Shown here piece after piece: positions 1-9,338 of a DNA stretch of 64,000 bases. Numbering within the stretch: the first letter of the stretch is position 1; the number at the start of each line of letters is the position of its first letter. Source of the stretch: Actinomycetota bacterium (GTDB lineage Bacteria; Actinomycetota; Actinomycetes; Streptosporangiales; Streptosporangiaceae). The stretch covers positions 1-64,000 of the forward strand of contig DAHVAR010000231.1 in assembly GCA_027314515.1 (NCBI GenBank). Direction: 5' to 3'. The notes below the pieces were generated by a model. It saw nothing but the letters and a program-made list of their open reading frames with translations. It had not been told where the DNA came from and searched no databases. The translations under genes were made by a program, and so were the position numbers.

Positions 1-18
1 GAGCGCAAGCCGCAAGGC

Positions 19-471
19 ATGAACTTCCGGTCCTGGATCGACCAGCAGATCAGCGAAGCCGCAGAGCGGGGCGCTTTTGCTAACCTGCCCGGCGCGGGCA
101 AGCCGTTGCCGAGCCGAGGCCGGCCGGACGATCCGGACGCGTGGGCACTCGACTGGGTGCGCCGCTCAGGCGTCCCGACCGAGGAATTGCTGCCGACGCC
201 CCTGCGATTGCGCAGGCAGGCTGCTTTGCTGGCGGACAGCGTGCCGGAGTTCGGCTCCGAGCGGGAGGTCCGGGACGCCGTCGCGGAGCTGAACGACCAG
301 ATCATGCAGTGGCGCAGGCTGCCGATCGGCCCGCCGATCTTCGTACCGCTGGTTGACCCCGAGGCAATGGCCGCCAAGTGGCAGGCGGCGCAGCCCGGGC
401 CGGCCGATCCCGCGCTAGCCGATCCCGGCCCGGCCGGGCAGCGCCGCCGGCGCTGGTGGCGCCGGCCCTGA
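19..471 (+). CDS. DUF1992 (DnaJ homologue subfamily C member 28-like) domain protein
   Basis: MNFRSWIDQQISEAAERGAFANLPGAGKPLP...D motif typical of DUF1992; ORF intact. Confidence 0.85.
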   Translation: MNFRSWIDQQISEAAERGAFANLPGAGKPLPSRGRPDDPDAWALDWVRRSGVPTEELLPTPLRLRRQAALLADSVPEFGSEREVRDAVAELNDQIMQWRRLPIGPPIFVPLVDPEAMAAKWQAAQPGPADPALADPGPAGQRRRRWWRRP

Positions 472-508
472 CGCCCGTGCCGCTGACGCTGGGCGGCCTG
501 GCCGGCCG

Positions 509-1297
509 CTACAGGTTCGAGGCGATAACGCCGCCGTCGATCTGATACGCGGCGCCGGTGATGTAGGCGGCGCGCTCAGAGGCAAGGAACGCGACGAGAT
601 CGCCGAGTTCGGCAGGCTCGCCAAGCCGGCCGGCCGGGATGCCCGCGGCGAGCGACTTCAGCCGCTCCCGGAGCTCCGGATCGACCGGAGCGCCCTCCCT
701 GAGGCCGGGGCTGAGCCGCGCGGTGCGGAACCGGCCGGGCAGCACCAGGTTGATCGTGATGCCATCGGCCGCCAGATCCGGCATCAGCGCCTTCACCAGT
801 CCCGCGATGCCCGGCCGCAGGCCATTGGACAGGTCGATGCCCGCCACCGGCTGCTTGACCGAGCTCGACTGGATCCCGACGATGCGGCCCCACCGCCTGG
901 TCCGCATGTACGGCACGACTTCGCGGACGAACCGCACGAAGTTCAGCGTCACCACGTCGAAAGCCTGCCGCCAGTCCTCGTCGGTCAGCTCGCCGAACCG
1001 GCCGACCCGCGGCCCGCCGGAGTTGTTGACCAGGATGTCCACGCAGCCAAAGCGCTCCGCCGTCGCTGCCACCACGGCGCTGATATCCGTCGCGCTGGTG
1101 ACATCGGCGGGCACGGCGAGCACCTCCGCGCCGGTGGCGTCCCGGATGTCCGCCGCCGCGGCCGCCAGGTCGGCCTCGCTGCGCGCGCAGATCGTGACCC
1201 GCGCGCCCTCGCGGGCCAGCGCGACCGCGCACCCTCGGCCAAGGCCCTTGCTGGCCGCGGTGACAACCGCGACCTTGCCGGTTAGCCCGAGATCCAT
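509..1297 (-). CDS. SDR family oxidoreductase
   Basis: MDLGLTGKVAVVTAASKGLGRG Rossmann motif, NNSGG, C-terminal ITGAAYQIDGG; start trimmed from the longer ORF to the ATG at 1297. Confidence 0.9.
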   Translation of the reverse strand: MDLGLTGKVAVVTAASKGLGRGCAVALAREGARVTICARSEADLAAAAADIRDATGAEVLAVPADVTSATDISAVVAATAERFGCVDILVNNSGGPRVGRFGELTDEDWRQAFDVVTLNFVRFVREVVPYMRTRRWGRIVGIQSSSVKQPVAGIDLSNGLRPGIAGLVKALMPDLAADGITINLVLPGRFRTARLSPGLREGAPVDPELRERLKSLAAGIPAGRLGEPAELGDLVAFLASERAAYITGAAYQIDGGVIASNL

Positions 1298-1479
1298 CTG
1301 TCTCCTTGGGGTCGGCAATCCGGCCAGCGCGGACGGCGGCGAAGTCTGGACGTCCGGCTGCTGCTGTGCCATCCTCCACGCAATACCGCCAGCCGCACAA
1401 CGACAGCAGCCGCCAAACGAGAACAGCCACCCAACGCCATCCGCCGCCAGCCAGCAGCGCATCAGCTTAGCGAGAGGTC

Positions 1480-2472
1480 TTGCCGATGGTGAAGATCGTC
1501 GATCACGGGACCTGGCGGCTCGTCCCCGAGGACGAGGAGTTGCATCAGGCCGGCCCGGAACGGCTGTGGAACGAGTCGTTCTACTTCGACTTCGCCGCAC
1601 CGGACGGCTCCATCGGCGGCTACGTGCGCCTCGGCTTGTACCCGAACTGGGGCCGCGCCTGGTACTGGGCCTGCGTCGTGCGGCCGGGCCGCCCGACGGT
1701 CCTCGTCGCCGACAACGCGGCGGCACTGCCCGCCCCCGGCACGACCGACGTGCTGACCGCCAGCATCGCTGCCAGTCAGCAGATCACCCGGCCGCTGCAC
1801 TCGGCCAGGGTCGTCCTGGACGCCGCAGCCGCGGTGCTGCCGGAGCCGGCCGCCGCCTACGCAGACCTGGCGGCCGCCGAGCAGGTACGGCTGGTCCTCG
1901 ACCTCGACTGGGTGACGGCCGGCGGGGTCTACCCGTACCGGGACCTCCCCCGTTATGAGATCCCCTGTCAGGTAACGGGCAGCGTCAGCGTCGGCGATGA
2001 GCGGACGCCGGTCCGCGCTGCCGGCGAGCGGGATCATAGCTGGGGTGAGCGCGACTGGTGGCAGATCTCCTGGCTGTGGACCTCGGGCCGGCTGAGTGAC
2101 GGCACCGCGTTTCACGGCATGCAGGCCAACATCGGATTCCCGATCGGCTGGCCGTCGTTCGCCGCGCCGCCGGACGGTGAGCTCAGCCACCAGGCCGGAT
2201 TCAGCGCGCACACTGACTTCGGCACCGACGGCTTCCCGCGGCAATCCCGGCTGCGGTTGCCGGGAGCGCCGCTCACAGCGCTCCCCCTGGCCTTCGCGCC
2301 GGTCGCGATGACCTCACCAGATGGCCGGATCGCGCACTTCCCGCGCGCGCTGTGCCGCTTCGCCGCCGACGACGGCCGGACCGGTTACGGCTGGACCGAG
2401 TGGAACCAGCCGCCCGGCTGGCGCCAGCATGGCTGGTCCTACCTGGCTGACTCCGCGGGTGCGGGCAAATGA
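1480..2472 (+). CDS. AttH/CrtC-like lipocalin-fold domain protein (DUF7064/7065-like)
   Basis: W-rich beta-type sequence 'RLWNESFYFDFAAPDGSIGGYVRLGLYPNWGRAWYWACVV' and 'HSWGERDWWQISWLWTSGRL..G..FHGMQ'; stop overlaps the next ATG. Confidence 0.6.
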   Translation: MPMVKIVDHGTWRLVPEDEELHQAGPERLWNESFYFDFAAPDGSIGGYVRLGLYPNWGRAWYWACVVRPGRPTVLVADNAAALPAPGTTDVLTASIAASQQITRPLHSARVVLDAAAAVLPEPAAAYADLAAAEQVRLVLDLDWVTAGGVYPYRDLPRYEIPCQVTGSVSVGDERTPVRAAGERDHSWGERDWWQISWLWTSGRLSDGTAFHGMQANIGFPIGWPSFAAPPDGELSHQAGFSAHTDFGTDGFPRQSRLRLPGAPLTALPLAFAPVAMTSPDGRIAHFPRALCRFAADDGRTGYGWTEWNQPPGWRQHGWSYLADSAGAGK

Positions 2473-3521
2473 CCACGGCGGTAAGCGGCGGCCAGGACCT
2501 TACCGCTGACTTCCTGACCCGCGCCCTGGCCGGCCCGCTCAGCGGTGCCGCCGTCGCGGCCGTGCAGGCCACGCCGGTCGGCACCGGCCAGGTATCCGAC
2601 AGCTACCGGCTGTCCCTGACCTACGACGGCCCGGCGGAGCTGCCGCCGACGATCATCGCCAAGGTTCCTGCGGCCGACCCGGCCAGCCGGAACGCCGCGC
2701 GGGCGTTCCGCACTTACGAGATCGAGGCCAGCTTCTACGGCCAGCTCGCGCCCGGCCTGCCCGTCGCGCTGGCCGGGTGTTACTACGCCGCCTACGACGC
2801 CGGGCCGGATGAGTACGTCGTGCTGCTTGAGGACCTGGCGCCCGCACTGCCCGGCGACCAGCTGGCCGGCCTGCAGGCCGGCGATGCGGCGGCCGCCATC
2901 GGTGAGCTGGCGGCACTGCACGCGGCCGGCTGGAACAGCGCTGAGCTGGCCGCGCTCGGATGGCTGAACAGGTCAAGCGCGGACGGCACGGCGCTGATGG
3001 CCGCCGTCATCGCCGATCTCTACCCGCGCTTCCGGGAACGCTACGCCGGCCGGCTTGAGCCCGGAACGCTCGCCCTGATCGAGGACTTCCTGCCGAAGGT
3101 GCCCGCCTACCTGGCCGGGAGGGACGAGCCGCGCACGATCGTGCACGGCGACTTCAGGGCGGACAACCTGCTGTTCGGGGGCGCCCGGCCGGTAGTGCTC
3201 GACTGGCAAACGGCCAGCTTCGGCGCGGCGACCGCCGACCTGGCCTATTTCCTCGCCTCCAGCCTGTCAGTCGCCGCCCGCCGGCAGTACGAGGAGATTC
3301 TGGTCCGCCGCTATCACGCCGCACTGACCAGCCGCGGTGCCGACCTCAGCTGGCAGGACTGCTGGACCGGATACCGCCGGCACGCTTTCAGCGGCATCAT
3401 CATGGACATCATCGCCGCGATGATGGTCCAGCAGACCGACCGGGGCGACTCGATGTTCGCCGCGATGACGCGCCGGCACGTCAGGCACGCGCTCGACCTG
3501 GACGCGCTTGCGCTGATCTAG
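2469..3521 (+). CDS. Phosphotransferase, ecdysteroid-kinase/aminoglycoside-phosphotransferase-like
   Basis: IVHGDFRADNLLFG catalytic loop and VLDWQTASFG; ATGA overlap with upstream gene. Confidence 0.85.
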   Translation: MTTAVSGGQDLTADFLTRALAGPLSGAAVAAVQATPVGTGQVSDSYRLSLTYDGPAELPPTIIAKVPAADPASRNAARAFRTYEIEASFYGQLAPGLPVALAGCYYAAYDAGPDEYVVLLEDLAPALPGDQLAGLQAGDAAAAIGELAALHAAGWNSAELAALGWLNRSSADGTALMAAVIADLYPRFRERYAGRLEPGTLALIEDFLPKVPAYLAGRDEPRTIVHGDFRADNLLFGGARPVVLDWQTASFGAATADLAYFLASSLSVAARRQYEEILVRRYHAALTSRGADLSWQDCWTGYRRHAFSGIIMDIIAAMMVQQTDRGDSMFAAMTRRHVRHALDLDALALI

Positions 3522-3723
3522 CCGCCTAGCCCCACTTGCCCTGGACGAAGGTCCCGGTCAGATCAAGTCTTCGTGGTGCCGCGGGCGAGTACGCGCCGGG
3601 AGTGGCCGCTCCGGATCACCGGCGCTGCGACCAGCCGATGCCGGCGGCCTGCCGGGGCCGCCGGGGCCGCCGCTGGAGAGATCCGGGGCGTGATCTCGGC
3701 TGCAGGGAGCATGCGGCCGGCTC

Positions 3724-3793
3724 ACTCCCTGCCGGTTTGCCGGGGTTGCCGGGGCCATTTGCCGGTTACGTCCCCGGCAAACCAACAGGGAGT
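3724..3793. repeat. 70-bp imperfect inverted-repeat (hairpin) element, copy 1
   Basis: ACTCCCTGCCGGTTTGCCGGGG...CCCCGGCAAACCAACAGGGAGT; 22-nt arms with 2 mismatches; second copy at 33512-33581. Confidence 0.85.
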
Positions 3794-3932
3794 CGCGAGC
3801 GGGCGCCCGGCGGCCCGGGTTCCCGGCGTCCGGGTTCCCGGCGCCTGGACATCCTCGCTGCGCCGCACCCGGTGACCATCCAGTCGCGGCGCAGCCGCGA
3901 GCTTTGGCGGTACGAGGTCGCTCGCTACCCGC

Positions 3933-5390
3933 CTAGCCGCGCGCGGCGCTCGCGGCATGCCGGCCGGCCCGGCGACCGAAGAACGAGGCCTCCCCCAGTT
4001 GCGCGCCGCTGCTGTAACCCTTGCCGTCTTGCACGATGTTCGACGCGCAGGCGCCAGCCGCGTACAGGCCGTCGATCACCGACCCGTCGGGGCGCTGCAC
4101 CTGGCCGTCGAGGGTGCAGCGCAGCCCGCCGAGGGTGAATCCGGCGTACACCGCCTTGCCGAGGCTGAGATCGAATGCCGCCCACGGGCCGGCGTCCTGC
4201 GGCTCGAGCCAGTCCGGGTGCTTGCCGAACTCCGGGTCCTCGCCGCGCGCCGCGGCCGCGTTATAGGACGTCAGGGTTGCGGCGAGGTGGCCAGCCGGGA
4301 TGCCAAGACCGGCTTCCATCGCGCCGACGGTCTCCCAGCCGTCGATGAACGGGACGAGCGGCAGTTCCGGGTACTCCATGTGCGCGCTGTCGACGATCAG
4401 GTAGGCGGTGCTGTCCGGCTGCCCGAGCACGAAGGCCGAGGTGCGGGCGTGATAGCTGTCCTCGGCAACGAATCGCTTGCCGTCACGGTTGACGACGATC
4501 CCGGTCACCAGCTTGGCCGGCGGGTAGAACGGCGCGGTGATGAAAGCCCGGTCCATGTGCAGGGCCTGCGCGCCGGCCGACAATCCCAGCCTGATCCCGG
4601 CACCGTCGTCATAGCTAGTGCCGAGGACGAGCGGCTTCTCGGCGAGCTGCGGCACATGGCGGGCCACCATGGCGCGATTCATGACGAAGCCCCCGGCGGC
4701 CAGGATGACAGCGCCGGCCCGGATGATGCCCGTTCCCGTGGGCGATCGCCAGCGCACGCCGCTGACGTACCCGCCCGCCGTCACCAGTTCCGTCGCGGCG
4801 CTCTCGTAGCTGACCAGGACCCCGGCCGCTGCAGCCCGCGCCACCAGCAGGTCAATCACCAGCTTCGCACCGCCGGTGTCGCCGGGCACCGGGACCTTAT
4901 GGCCCCGCGGGGCCGGGACCGCGATCTCGCTGAAGGGCCACACTTTCTCGTTGCCGGTGTACATCAGGCCCTGCGTGCCCGGCTGGATCACCGCCTTCTG
5001 CGGGTAATAGCTTCGCTCGAAGGTGAAGCCGAGACTCTCGAGCCAGTCGCAGTGCCCGACGCTGCCATCGGCGTATGCCCGGATCTTTTCCGGCTCGGGG
5101 TGCGGCGTTACCGCCATCAGGTAGGCGTACATCTGGTCCGGGCTGTCGGGGTGACCGGTCGCCCGCTGGACGGCAGTCCCGCCGCCCAGGTAGAAGTGGC
5201 CGCCCGCAAGCGCGCTGGTCCCGCCCGCCACCGCGGCGCGTTCCAGCACCACGACCGACGCACCGGACGCGGCGGCCTCGACCGCGGCGCAGCCGCCTGC
5301 TATCCCGAAACCGACGACGACGACGTCGGCCGCATCGGGCGGGCTGCCGGGCTGCCGGGCGCCTGGCACATGCTCTGACATCATGGCCAT
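3933..5390 (-). CDS. FAD-binding dehydrogenase (fumarate reductase/3-ketosteroid dehydrogenase-like flavoprotein)
   Basis: DVVVVGFGIAGGCAAVEAAASGASVVVLERAAVAGGTSALAGG dinucleotide-binding motif; GGLRCTLDGQV...GLYAAGACASNIVQDGKGYSSGAQLGEASFFGRRAG. Confidence 0.9.
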   Translation of the reverse strand: MAMMSEHVPGARQPGSPPDAADVVVVGFGIAGGCAAVEAAASGASVVVLERAAVAGGTSALAGGHFYLGGGTAVQRATGHPDSPDQMYAYLMAVTPHPEPEKIRAYADGSVGHCDWLESLGFTFERSYYPQKAVIQPGTQGLMYTGNEKVWPFSEIAVPAPRGHKVPVPGDTGGAKLVIDLLVARAAAAGVLVSYESAATELVTAGGYVSGVRWRSPTGTGIIRAGAVILAAGGFVMNRAMVARHVPQLAEKPLVLGTSYDDGAGIRLGLSAGAQALHMDRAFITAPFYPPAKLVTGIVVNRDGKRFVAEDSYHARTSAFVLGQPDSTAYLIVDSAHMEYPELPLVPFIDGWETVGAMEAGLGIPAGHLAATLTSYNAAAARGEDPEFGKHPDWLEPQDAGPWAAFDLSLGKAVYAGFTLGGLRCTLDGQVQRPDGSVIDGLYAAGACASNIVQDGKGYSSGAQLGEASFFGRRAGRHAASAARG

Positions 5391-5730
5391 AACCTGCGGT
5401 GATTACTCATCTGGTTGTGTCGCTTACATATCTCGGTCCATGATTCAGGCGATGCTCTGCGACGATTGCGCGCCGTAGCGTCGTGTTAGCACCTGGCCTT
5501 GACCTGTGGGGGACGAGGCGGTGCGACAACGGCGAAGGTCGCCATTGTCTCGTAATACCTCGCGCACGGCCACCGACAGTCCCGGACCGGCTCGACACGG
5601 CCTGTTCCGGCGCGGCCGGGACGCGGCCGGGCCGGGCCGGCTGGCCGGCTGGGCGACCGGACCTGTCCTGGCCGCGGGTTAACCTGCCGCGATCCGGTCA
5701 TCGCCCGGCTCGGGTTCTGCGCTCGCTGCA

Positions 5731-5979
5731 GTGACTTCAACGGGCATGTGCGGCGCCGGCCGCAGGATCGTCTGCCCGGACATGATGACCGTGACCAGCT
5801 GGCACCTGCCCTGCACCAGCCTCGGCGCGGTGGCCTGGCGGGCAAGCCGGGGCGCGACCGCGCGCGTCGCCATGCTCTGCCCTGAGCATGACCGTCAGCT
5901 CAGGGACGGGAACGCGGCCTGGATCCGCAGCGCCGTGCCGCTCGCCGGGCTGCCGCTCGCCGGGTGGCCGCACGCCTGA
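5731..5979 (+). CDS. Hypothetical small Cys-containing protein
   Basis: GTG-started ORF in the gap between annotated genes, with spaced Cys/His (MCGAG..VCPDMM..W..C..MLCPEHD); a hairpin follows the stop. Weak support. Confidence 0.3.
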   Translation: MTSTGMCGAGRRIVCPDMMTVTSWHLPCTSLGAVAWRASRGATARVAMLCPEHDRQLRDGNAAWIRSAVPLAGLPLAGWPHA

Positions 5980-5991
5980 CCGCGGTGGTTA

Positions 5992-6025
5992 CCGCCGGCC
6001 CGCGCTTCATGGCGCGGGCCGGCGG
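5992..6025. terminator. Strong GC hairpin (possibly bidirectional)
   Basis: Perfect 14-bp stem CCGCCGGCCCGCGC / GCGCGGGCCGGCGG with 6-nt loop TTCATG, just 3' of the minus-strand gene ending at 6048. Confidence 0.7.
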
Positions 6026-6047
6026 CAGCTGAGCGCCGGCGGGCGGC

Positions 6048-7046
6048 CTACAGGCCGGTCTTCGCCGTCGAGATGTCGTAGCTCGAGCCCCAGTACCACT
6101 GAGTGGCGTCGGAGCCGGGCACGATGTGCTGGTAACCGGTCGGGTCTGCGATCCACCACCGGATATGCGACTGCATCCAGGCAGGCAGCGTGGCGATGGC
6201 CGCCTGGGTGGCTGGCCACTCCGAGATCATCGTGTAGATGCAGGCCAGCGAGTTCGGGTTGGCGTGCAGCTTGGCGCGGGCCCAGGTCGCCGCCATCGAT
6301 GGGGTCGCATCCCCGGGCTCGACGTCCAGCACGTCGGCATTCGGATCGGTTCCGTTGGTGTCGATCCACAGCACCTTTGGCCGGCCGGCCACCTGCGCCG
6401 GCGACACCGCGAACGGGCCGCTGGCGTAGGTGGCCACCATCTGGCCAGCCGGGATCGCCGACGGGGTCACCGAATCGTAGAAGTTGTAGGGCTGCTGTGG
6501 TGCCGCCTGCTGTGCAGAGCCTGGCTGGCTGCCGCCAGCGGCCGGTTGCCCCGGCCCGGTTGTGGCCGCCGGCGTAGCCGAGCCGCCGGACGTCGGCGAC
6601 GCGGATGGCTGCGCCCCGCCCGGCCGGGCCGGGCCGGGCGTACCTCGCGGATGCGGGCTGGCCGCCGCCGGCACGGTCGCGGCCAGCGGGCTTGCGCCGA
6701 GGCCAGTTCCCCCGATGCCGGGAGCGGCGAGCGGCGCGGACCCGCCGAGGGATGGGACCGCCAGCGGGCCGGTCCCGGCGAGCGCGGGCGCCGCGAGTAC
6801 CGGCGCCGCCAGCACCGCGGCCGGCTTACCCGGCGCGGCCGTGCGAGCGCTCGTCAGGGCTGCCACATGCGAGGGGCCGGCGATGCCGCCGGTGGCGGCA
6901 AGGGCCGGGCTGGCCAGCGCGACGGCCGCAACGCCGGCGATGGCCGTTACCGCCGCGGCCGTGGCCCCGGCCTTCAGGCGCGAGGGACGGCGGTCAGACG
7001 GGCCGGCCTGAGACGGCGATCCTGCCGGGATGAAGCGGGGATGCAC
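6048..7046 (-). CDS. Secreted Ala/Pro-rich protein with C-terminal DUF1906/GH25-like domain (paralog A)
   Basis: N-terminal hydrophobic segment (AAAVTAIAGVAAVALASPALA), long low-complexity linker, then YDSVTPSAIPAGQMVATYASGPFA...VLWIDTNGTDPNADVLDVEPGDATP...WWIADPTG..HIVPGSDATQWYWGSSYDIS; probable GTG start at 7046. Confidence 0.75.
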   Translation of the reverse strand: MHPRFIPAGSPSQAGPSDRRPSRLKAGATAAAVTAIAGVAAVALASPALAATGGIAGPSHVAALTSARTAAPGKPAAVLAAPVLAAPALAGTGPLAVPSLGGSAPLAAPGIGGTGLGASPLAATVPAAASPHPRGTPGPARPGGAQPSASPTSGGSATPAATTGPGQPAAGGSQPGSAQQAAPQQPYNFYDSVTPSAIPAGQMVATYASGPFAVSPAQVAGRPKVLWIDTNGTDPNADVLDVEPGDATPSMAATWARAKLHANPNSLACIYTMISEWPATQAAIATLPAWMQSHIRWWIADPTGYQHIVPGSDATQWYWGSSYDISTAKTGL

Positions 7047-7137
7047 GGTGAGCCTTTCGTCGGGCGCGGGGGGAGCGCTCGGCGGGCACCCAGGGCGTGG
7101 CCGGCCAATGGCATGGCGCCGGCTCGGAACGCACGGT

Positions 7138-7179
7138 GACGCGGGGCAGGGCGAAGCGTTGCCTCGGGGCAACAATCAC
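7138..7179 (-). promoter_or_regulatory. Conserved upstream element shared with paralog B (copy A)
   Basis: GACGCGGGGCAGGGCGAAGCGTTGCCTCGGGGCAACAATCAC; 35/42 identical to 9339-9379 and at about the same distance from the paralog start. Confidence 0.65.
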
Positions 7180-7288
7180 GTGCTGGGTGCTTTCGGTTAC
7201 TCATCGTGAACGCCGAAAGCGTGTCCGGTTATGCCGGAAATGACAAGGAGTGCGGTATGACGTCCCTCACGCTCGCCCGGGGCCGGGC

Positions 7289-8167
7289 CTAACCAGGCAG
7301 CGCGTCAGCAGCGGGAGAGGGAAGCCGCTCGAATCGCGGCGCGCGCCGCTCGATGAAGGAGCTGACTCCCTCGCGGAAGTCCGGCCGGCCAAAACTCTCC
7401 ACCATCAGGCCGCGCGCCTCGCGCTCGGCAGCCAGCAGGCCCGCGTGCAGCTGCTGGTACACCTGGCGCTTCATGATCGCCATTGAGGCTGGCGATGAGG
7501 TTGCCGCCAGATCGCGGACGTACTGCTGAGCGTGGGGCAGGACTTCCGCGCCCGGCAGCGCCGCATTCACCAGGTGCAGCGCGGCGGCCTGCGTCCCGGA
7601 GATCTTACGGGACGAGAACAGCAAGTCGAGCGCCACCGCCGGGCCGGTGAGCCGCGGCAGCATCCAGCTGGTGCCCCACTCGGCGATAAGCCCGCGCTGT
7701 GCGAACGCGGTCATCAAGATTGCGTCCTCGGCCATGAACCGCAGGTCGCAGGCCAGCACGATCGGCACGCCCATGCCCGCGACCGGCCCGTTGATGGCCG
7801 CGATCACCGGCTTCGGCACCGACATCAGGTAGGTGTAGGTTCCGAGGTGCAGGTCGTCCCCGAACGCCGCGTCGCCGGGATCAGACGCTAGCTCCCCGGT
7901 CGGCGTCTCGGTGCGGTGATCACCCGAGCTGATGGCCGCAAGCCGGTTCATGTCAGCGCCGGCGCAAAACCCCCGCCCGGCGCCGGTGATCACGATGCCC
8001 ACCACCGCGGGATCGGACTCCGCCCGGCTGACCGCATGACGGACCTCGAAGCTCATCCGGTCCGTCCATGCGTTGAGTACCGCCGGGCGGTTCAGCGTGA
8101 TCGTGGCAACCGGGTCGGCGACCTCATACCGGATTTCCTCATAGCCGACCCCCTGGTGCGCTGACAC
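7289..8167 (-). CDS. Enoyl-CoA hydratase/isomerase family protein
   Basis: VATITLNRPAVLNAW, GAGRGFCAGADMNRL, AAINGPVAGMG crotonase motifs. Confidence 0.92.
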   Translation of the reverse strand: MSAHQGVGYEEIRYEVADPVATITLNRPAVLNAWTDRMSFEVRHAVSRAESDPAVVGIVITGAGRGFCAGADMNRLAAISSGDHRTETPTGELASDPGDAAFGDDLHLGTYTYLMSVPKPVIAAINGPVAGMGVPIVLACDLRFMAEDAILMTAFAQRGLIAEWGTSWMLPRLTGPAVALDLLFSSRKISGTQAAALHLVNAALPGAEVLPHAQQYVRDLAATSSPASMAIMKRQVYQQLHAGLLAAEREARGLMVESFGRPDFREGVSSFIERRAPRFERLPSPAADALPG

Positions 8168-8300
8168 GAAGGGCCTCCTGATGCCGTCGGGCGCTGTCGC
8201 GGCGCCTCTCGATCGCTTGGAGGCATTTTGGCCGCAACGCGCCGTCCCGCGTCAAGGGGCGTCAGCCGGCCGAGCCGCCGGCCGGCAGCCAGCCGCCTCG

Positions 8301-9242
8301 TCACACCTTGTCGAAGTTGGGTTCGGCCATCGAGATGTCATAGCTCGATCCCCAGTACCACTGGGTCGCCTGGGAGCCGGGCACGATGTGCGGGGAGCCG
8401 GTCGGGTCGGCCACCCACCAGCGGATCCGGGACCTCATCCAGGACGGCAGCCCGGCCACGTCTGCCTGTATCTGCGGCCACTGCGAGAGCGAGGTGTAGA
8501 CGATCGCCACCTGGCCGGGGTGCGACCTGAGCCTGCTGGAGACCCAGCCGGGGACCTGCGAGGGCGACGCCGCGCCTGGCTCCACGTCGATGACCTGCGC
8601 CGCCGGGTCTGTGCCCAGCGTGTCGATCCACAGCACGTTCTTCCGCCCGGCCACCGCCGAGGCCGGGACCGGGCGCGCTCCGGTCGCGTAGGTAGCGACT
8701 TCCGCGCCAGCCGGGACAGCCTGCGGCGTCACCGAGTCGTAGAACATGTAGGGCCTGGCTGCCGTGGCCGGCCTGGCTGCCGTGGCTGGCCTGGCGGGTG
8801 CGGCTGACTTGCCGGGCGTCGCGGAGCTGCGGCCGGCCGGATGGCGCCCGGTGGATATGTTCGGTTTCGCCACGGCCGCTGGCGGCTTCTGCCCCGGCCT
8901 GCCGTGCTGCGCCGCTGGCGCCGTGGACTGCCGCAGGCCGAGCGCGCCGCCGGCATCGGCCGTGCCGTGGTTCTGGCGGGACGCTCCCGCCGCCGGGCTG
9001 GTTGCAGCGGCATAAGGCGCCGCGGCCGGCCGCGGCGCGAGGGCGGGGGAAATCGCGCCCAGCGAGACCCCGACCGAGATGCCCACGATGGCCACCGCGC
9101 CCGCGGCCGTGGCGGCAAGGACGCCGGGCGGCATCCGACCAGCGGGCGGCCGCCGGTGCGAATGGCGCTCGGCATGGCCCTGGGTGTAGTGGTGACCGGC
9201 CGCATGCCGGGGACGGTGCCGTGAGCTGCGACGAGAAGACAA
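8301..9242 (-). CDS. Secreted protein with C-terminal DUF1906/GH25-like domain (paralog B)
   Basis: YDSVTPQAVPAGAEVATYATG...VLWIDTLGTDPAAQVIDVEPGAASP...WWVADPTGSPHIVPGSQATQWYWGSSYDIS; closely matches paralog A; hydrophobic N-terminal segment. Confidence 0.75.
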   Translation of the reverse strand: MSSRRSSRHRPRHAAGHHYTQGHAERHSHRRPPAGRMPPGVLAATAAGAVAIVGISVGVSLGAISPALAPRPAAAPYAAATSPAAGASRQNHGTADAGGALGLRQSTAPAAQHGRPGQKPPAAVAKPNISTGRHPAGRSSATPGKSAAPARPATAARPATAARPYMFYDSVTPQAVPAGAEVATYATGARPVPASAVAGRKNVLWIDTLGTDPAAQVIDVEPGAASPSQVPGWVSSRLRSHPGQVAIVYTSLSQWPQIQADVAGLPSWMRSRIRWWVADPTGSPHIVPGSQATQWYWGSSYDISMAEPNFDKV

Positions 9243-9338
9243 GTCTGACCCTGGGTGGCGCGCAGGCTGCGCTCGGTGTAGCCCAGGTCACTTCCGGCGC
9301 GCCGCCAGTGCCGGCGGAACGGAAGAGCACGAGGATCT

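Noticed and set aside
3957-5378. 473-aa plus-strand ORF opposite the FAD dehydrogenase
   Set aside because: Arg/Gly/Val-rich shadow with no recognisable domain; the opposite strand has a clear flavoprotein.
6048-9242. Possible prophage lysin region (GH25-like paralogs)
   Set aside because: No integrase, capsid, tail or terminase genes nearby; signal peptides and neighbours are chromosomal.
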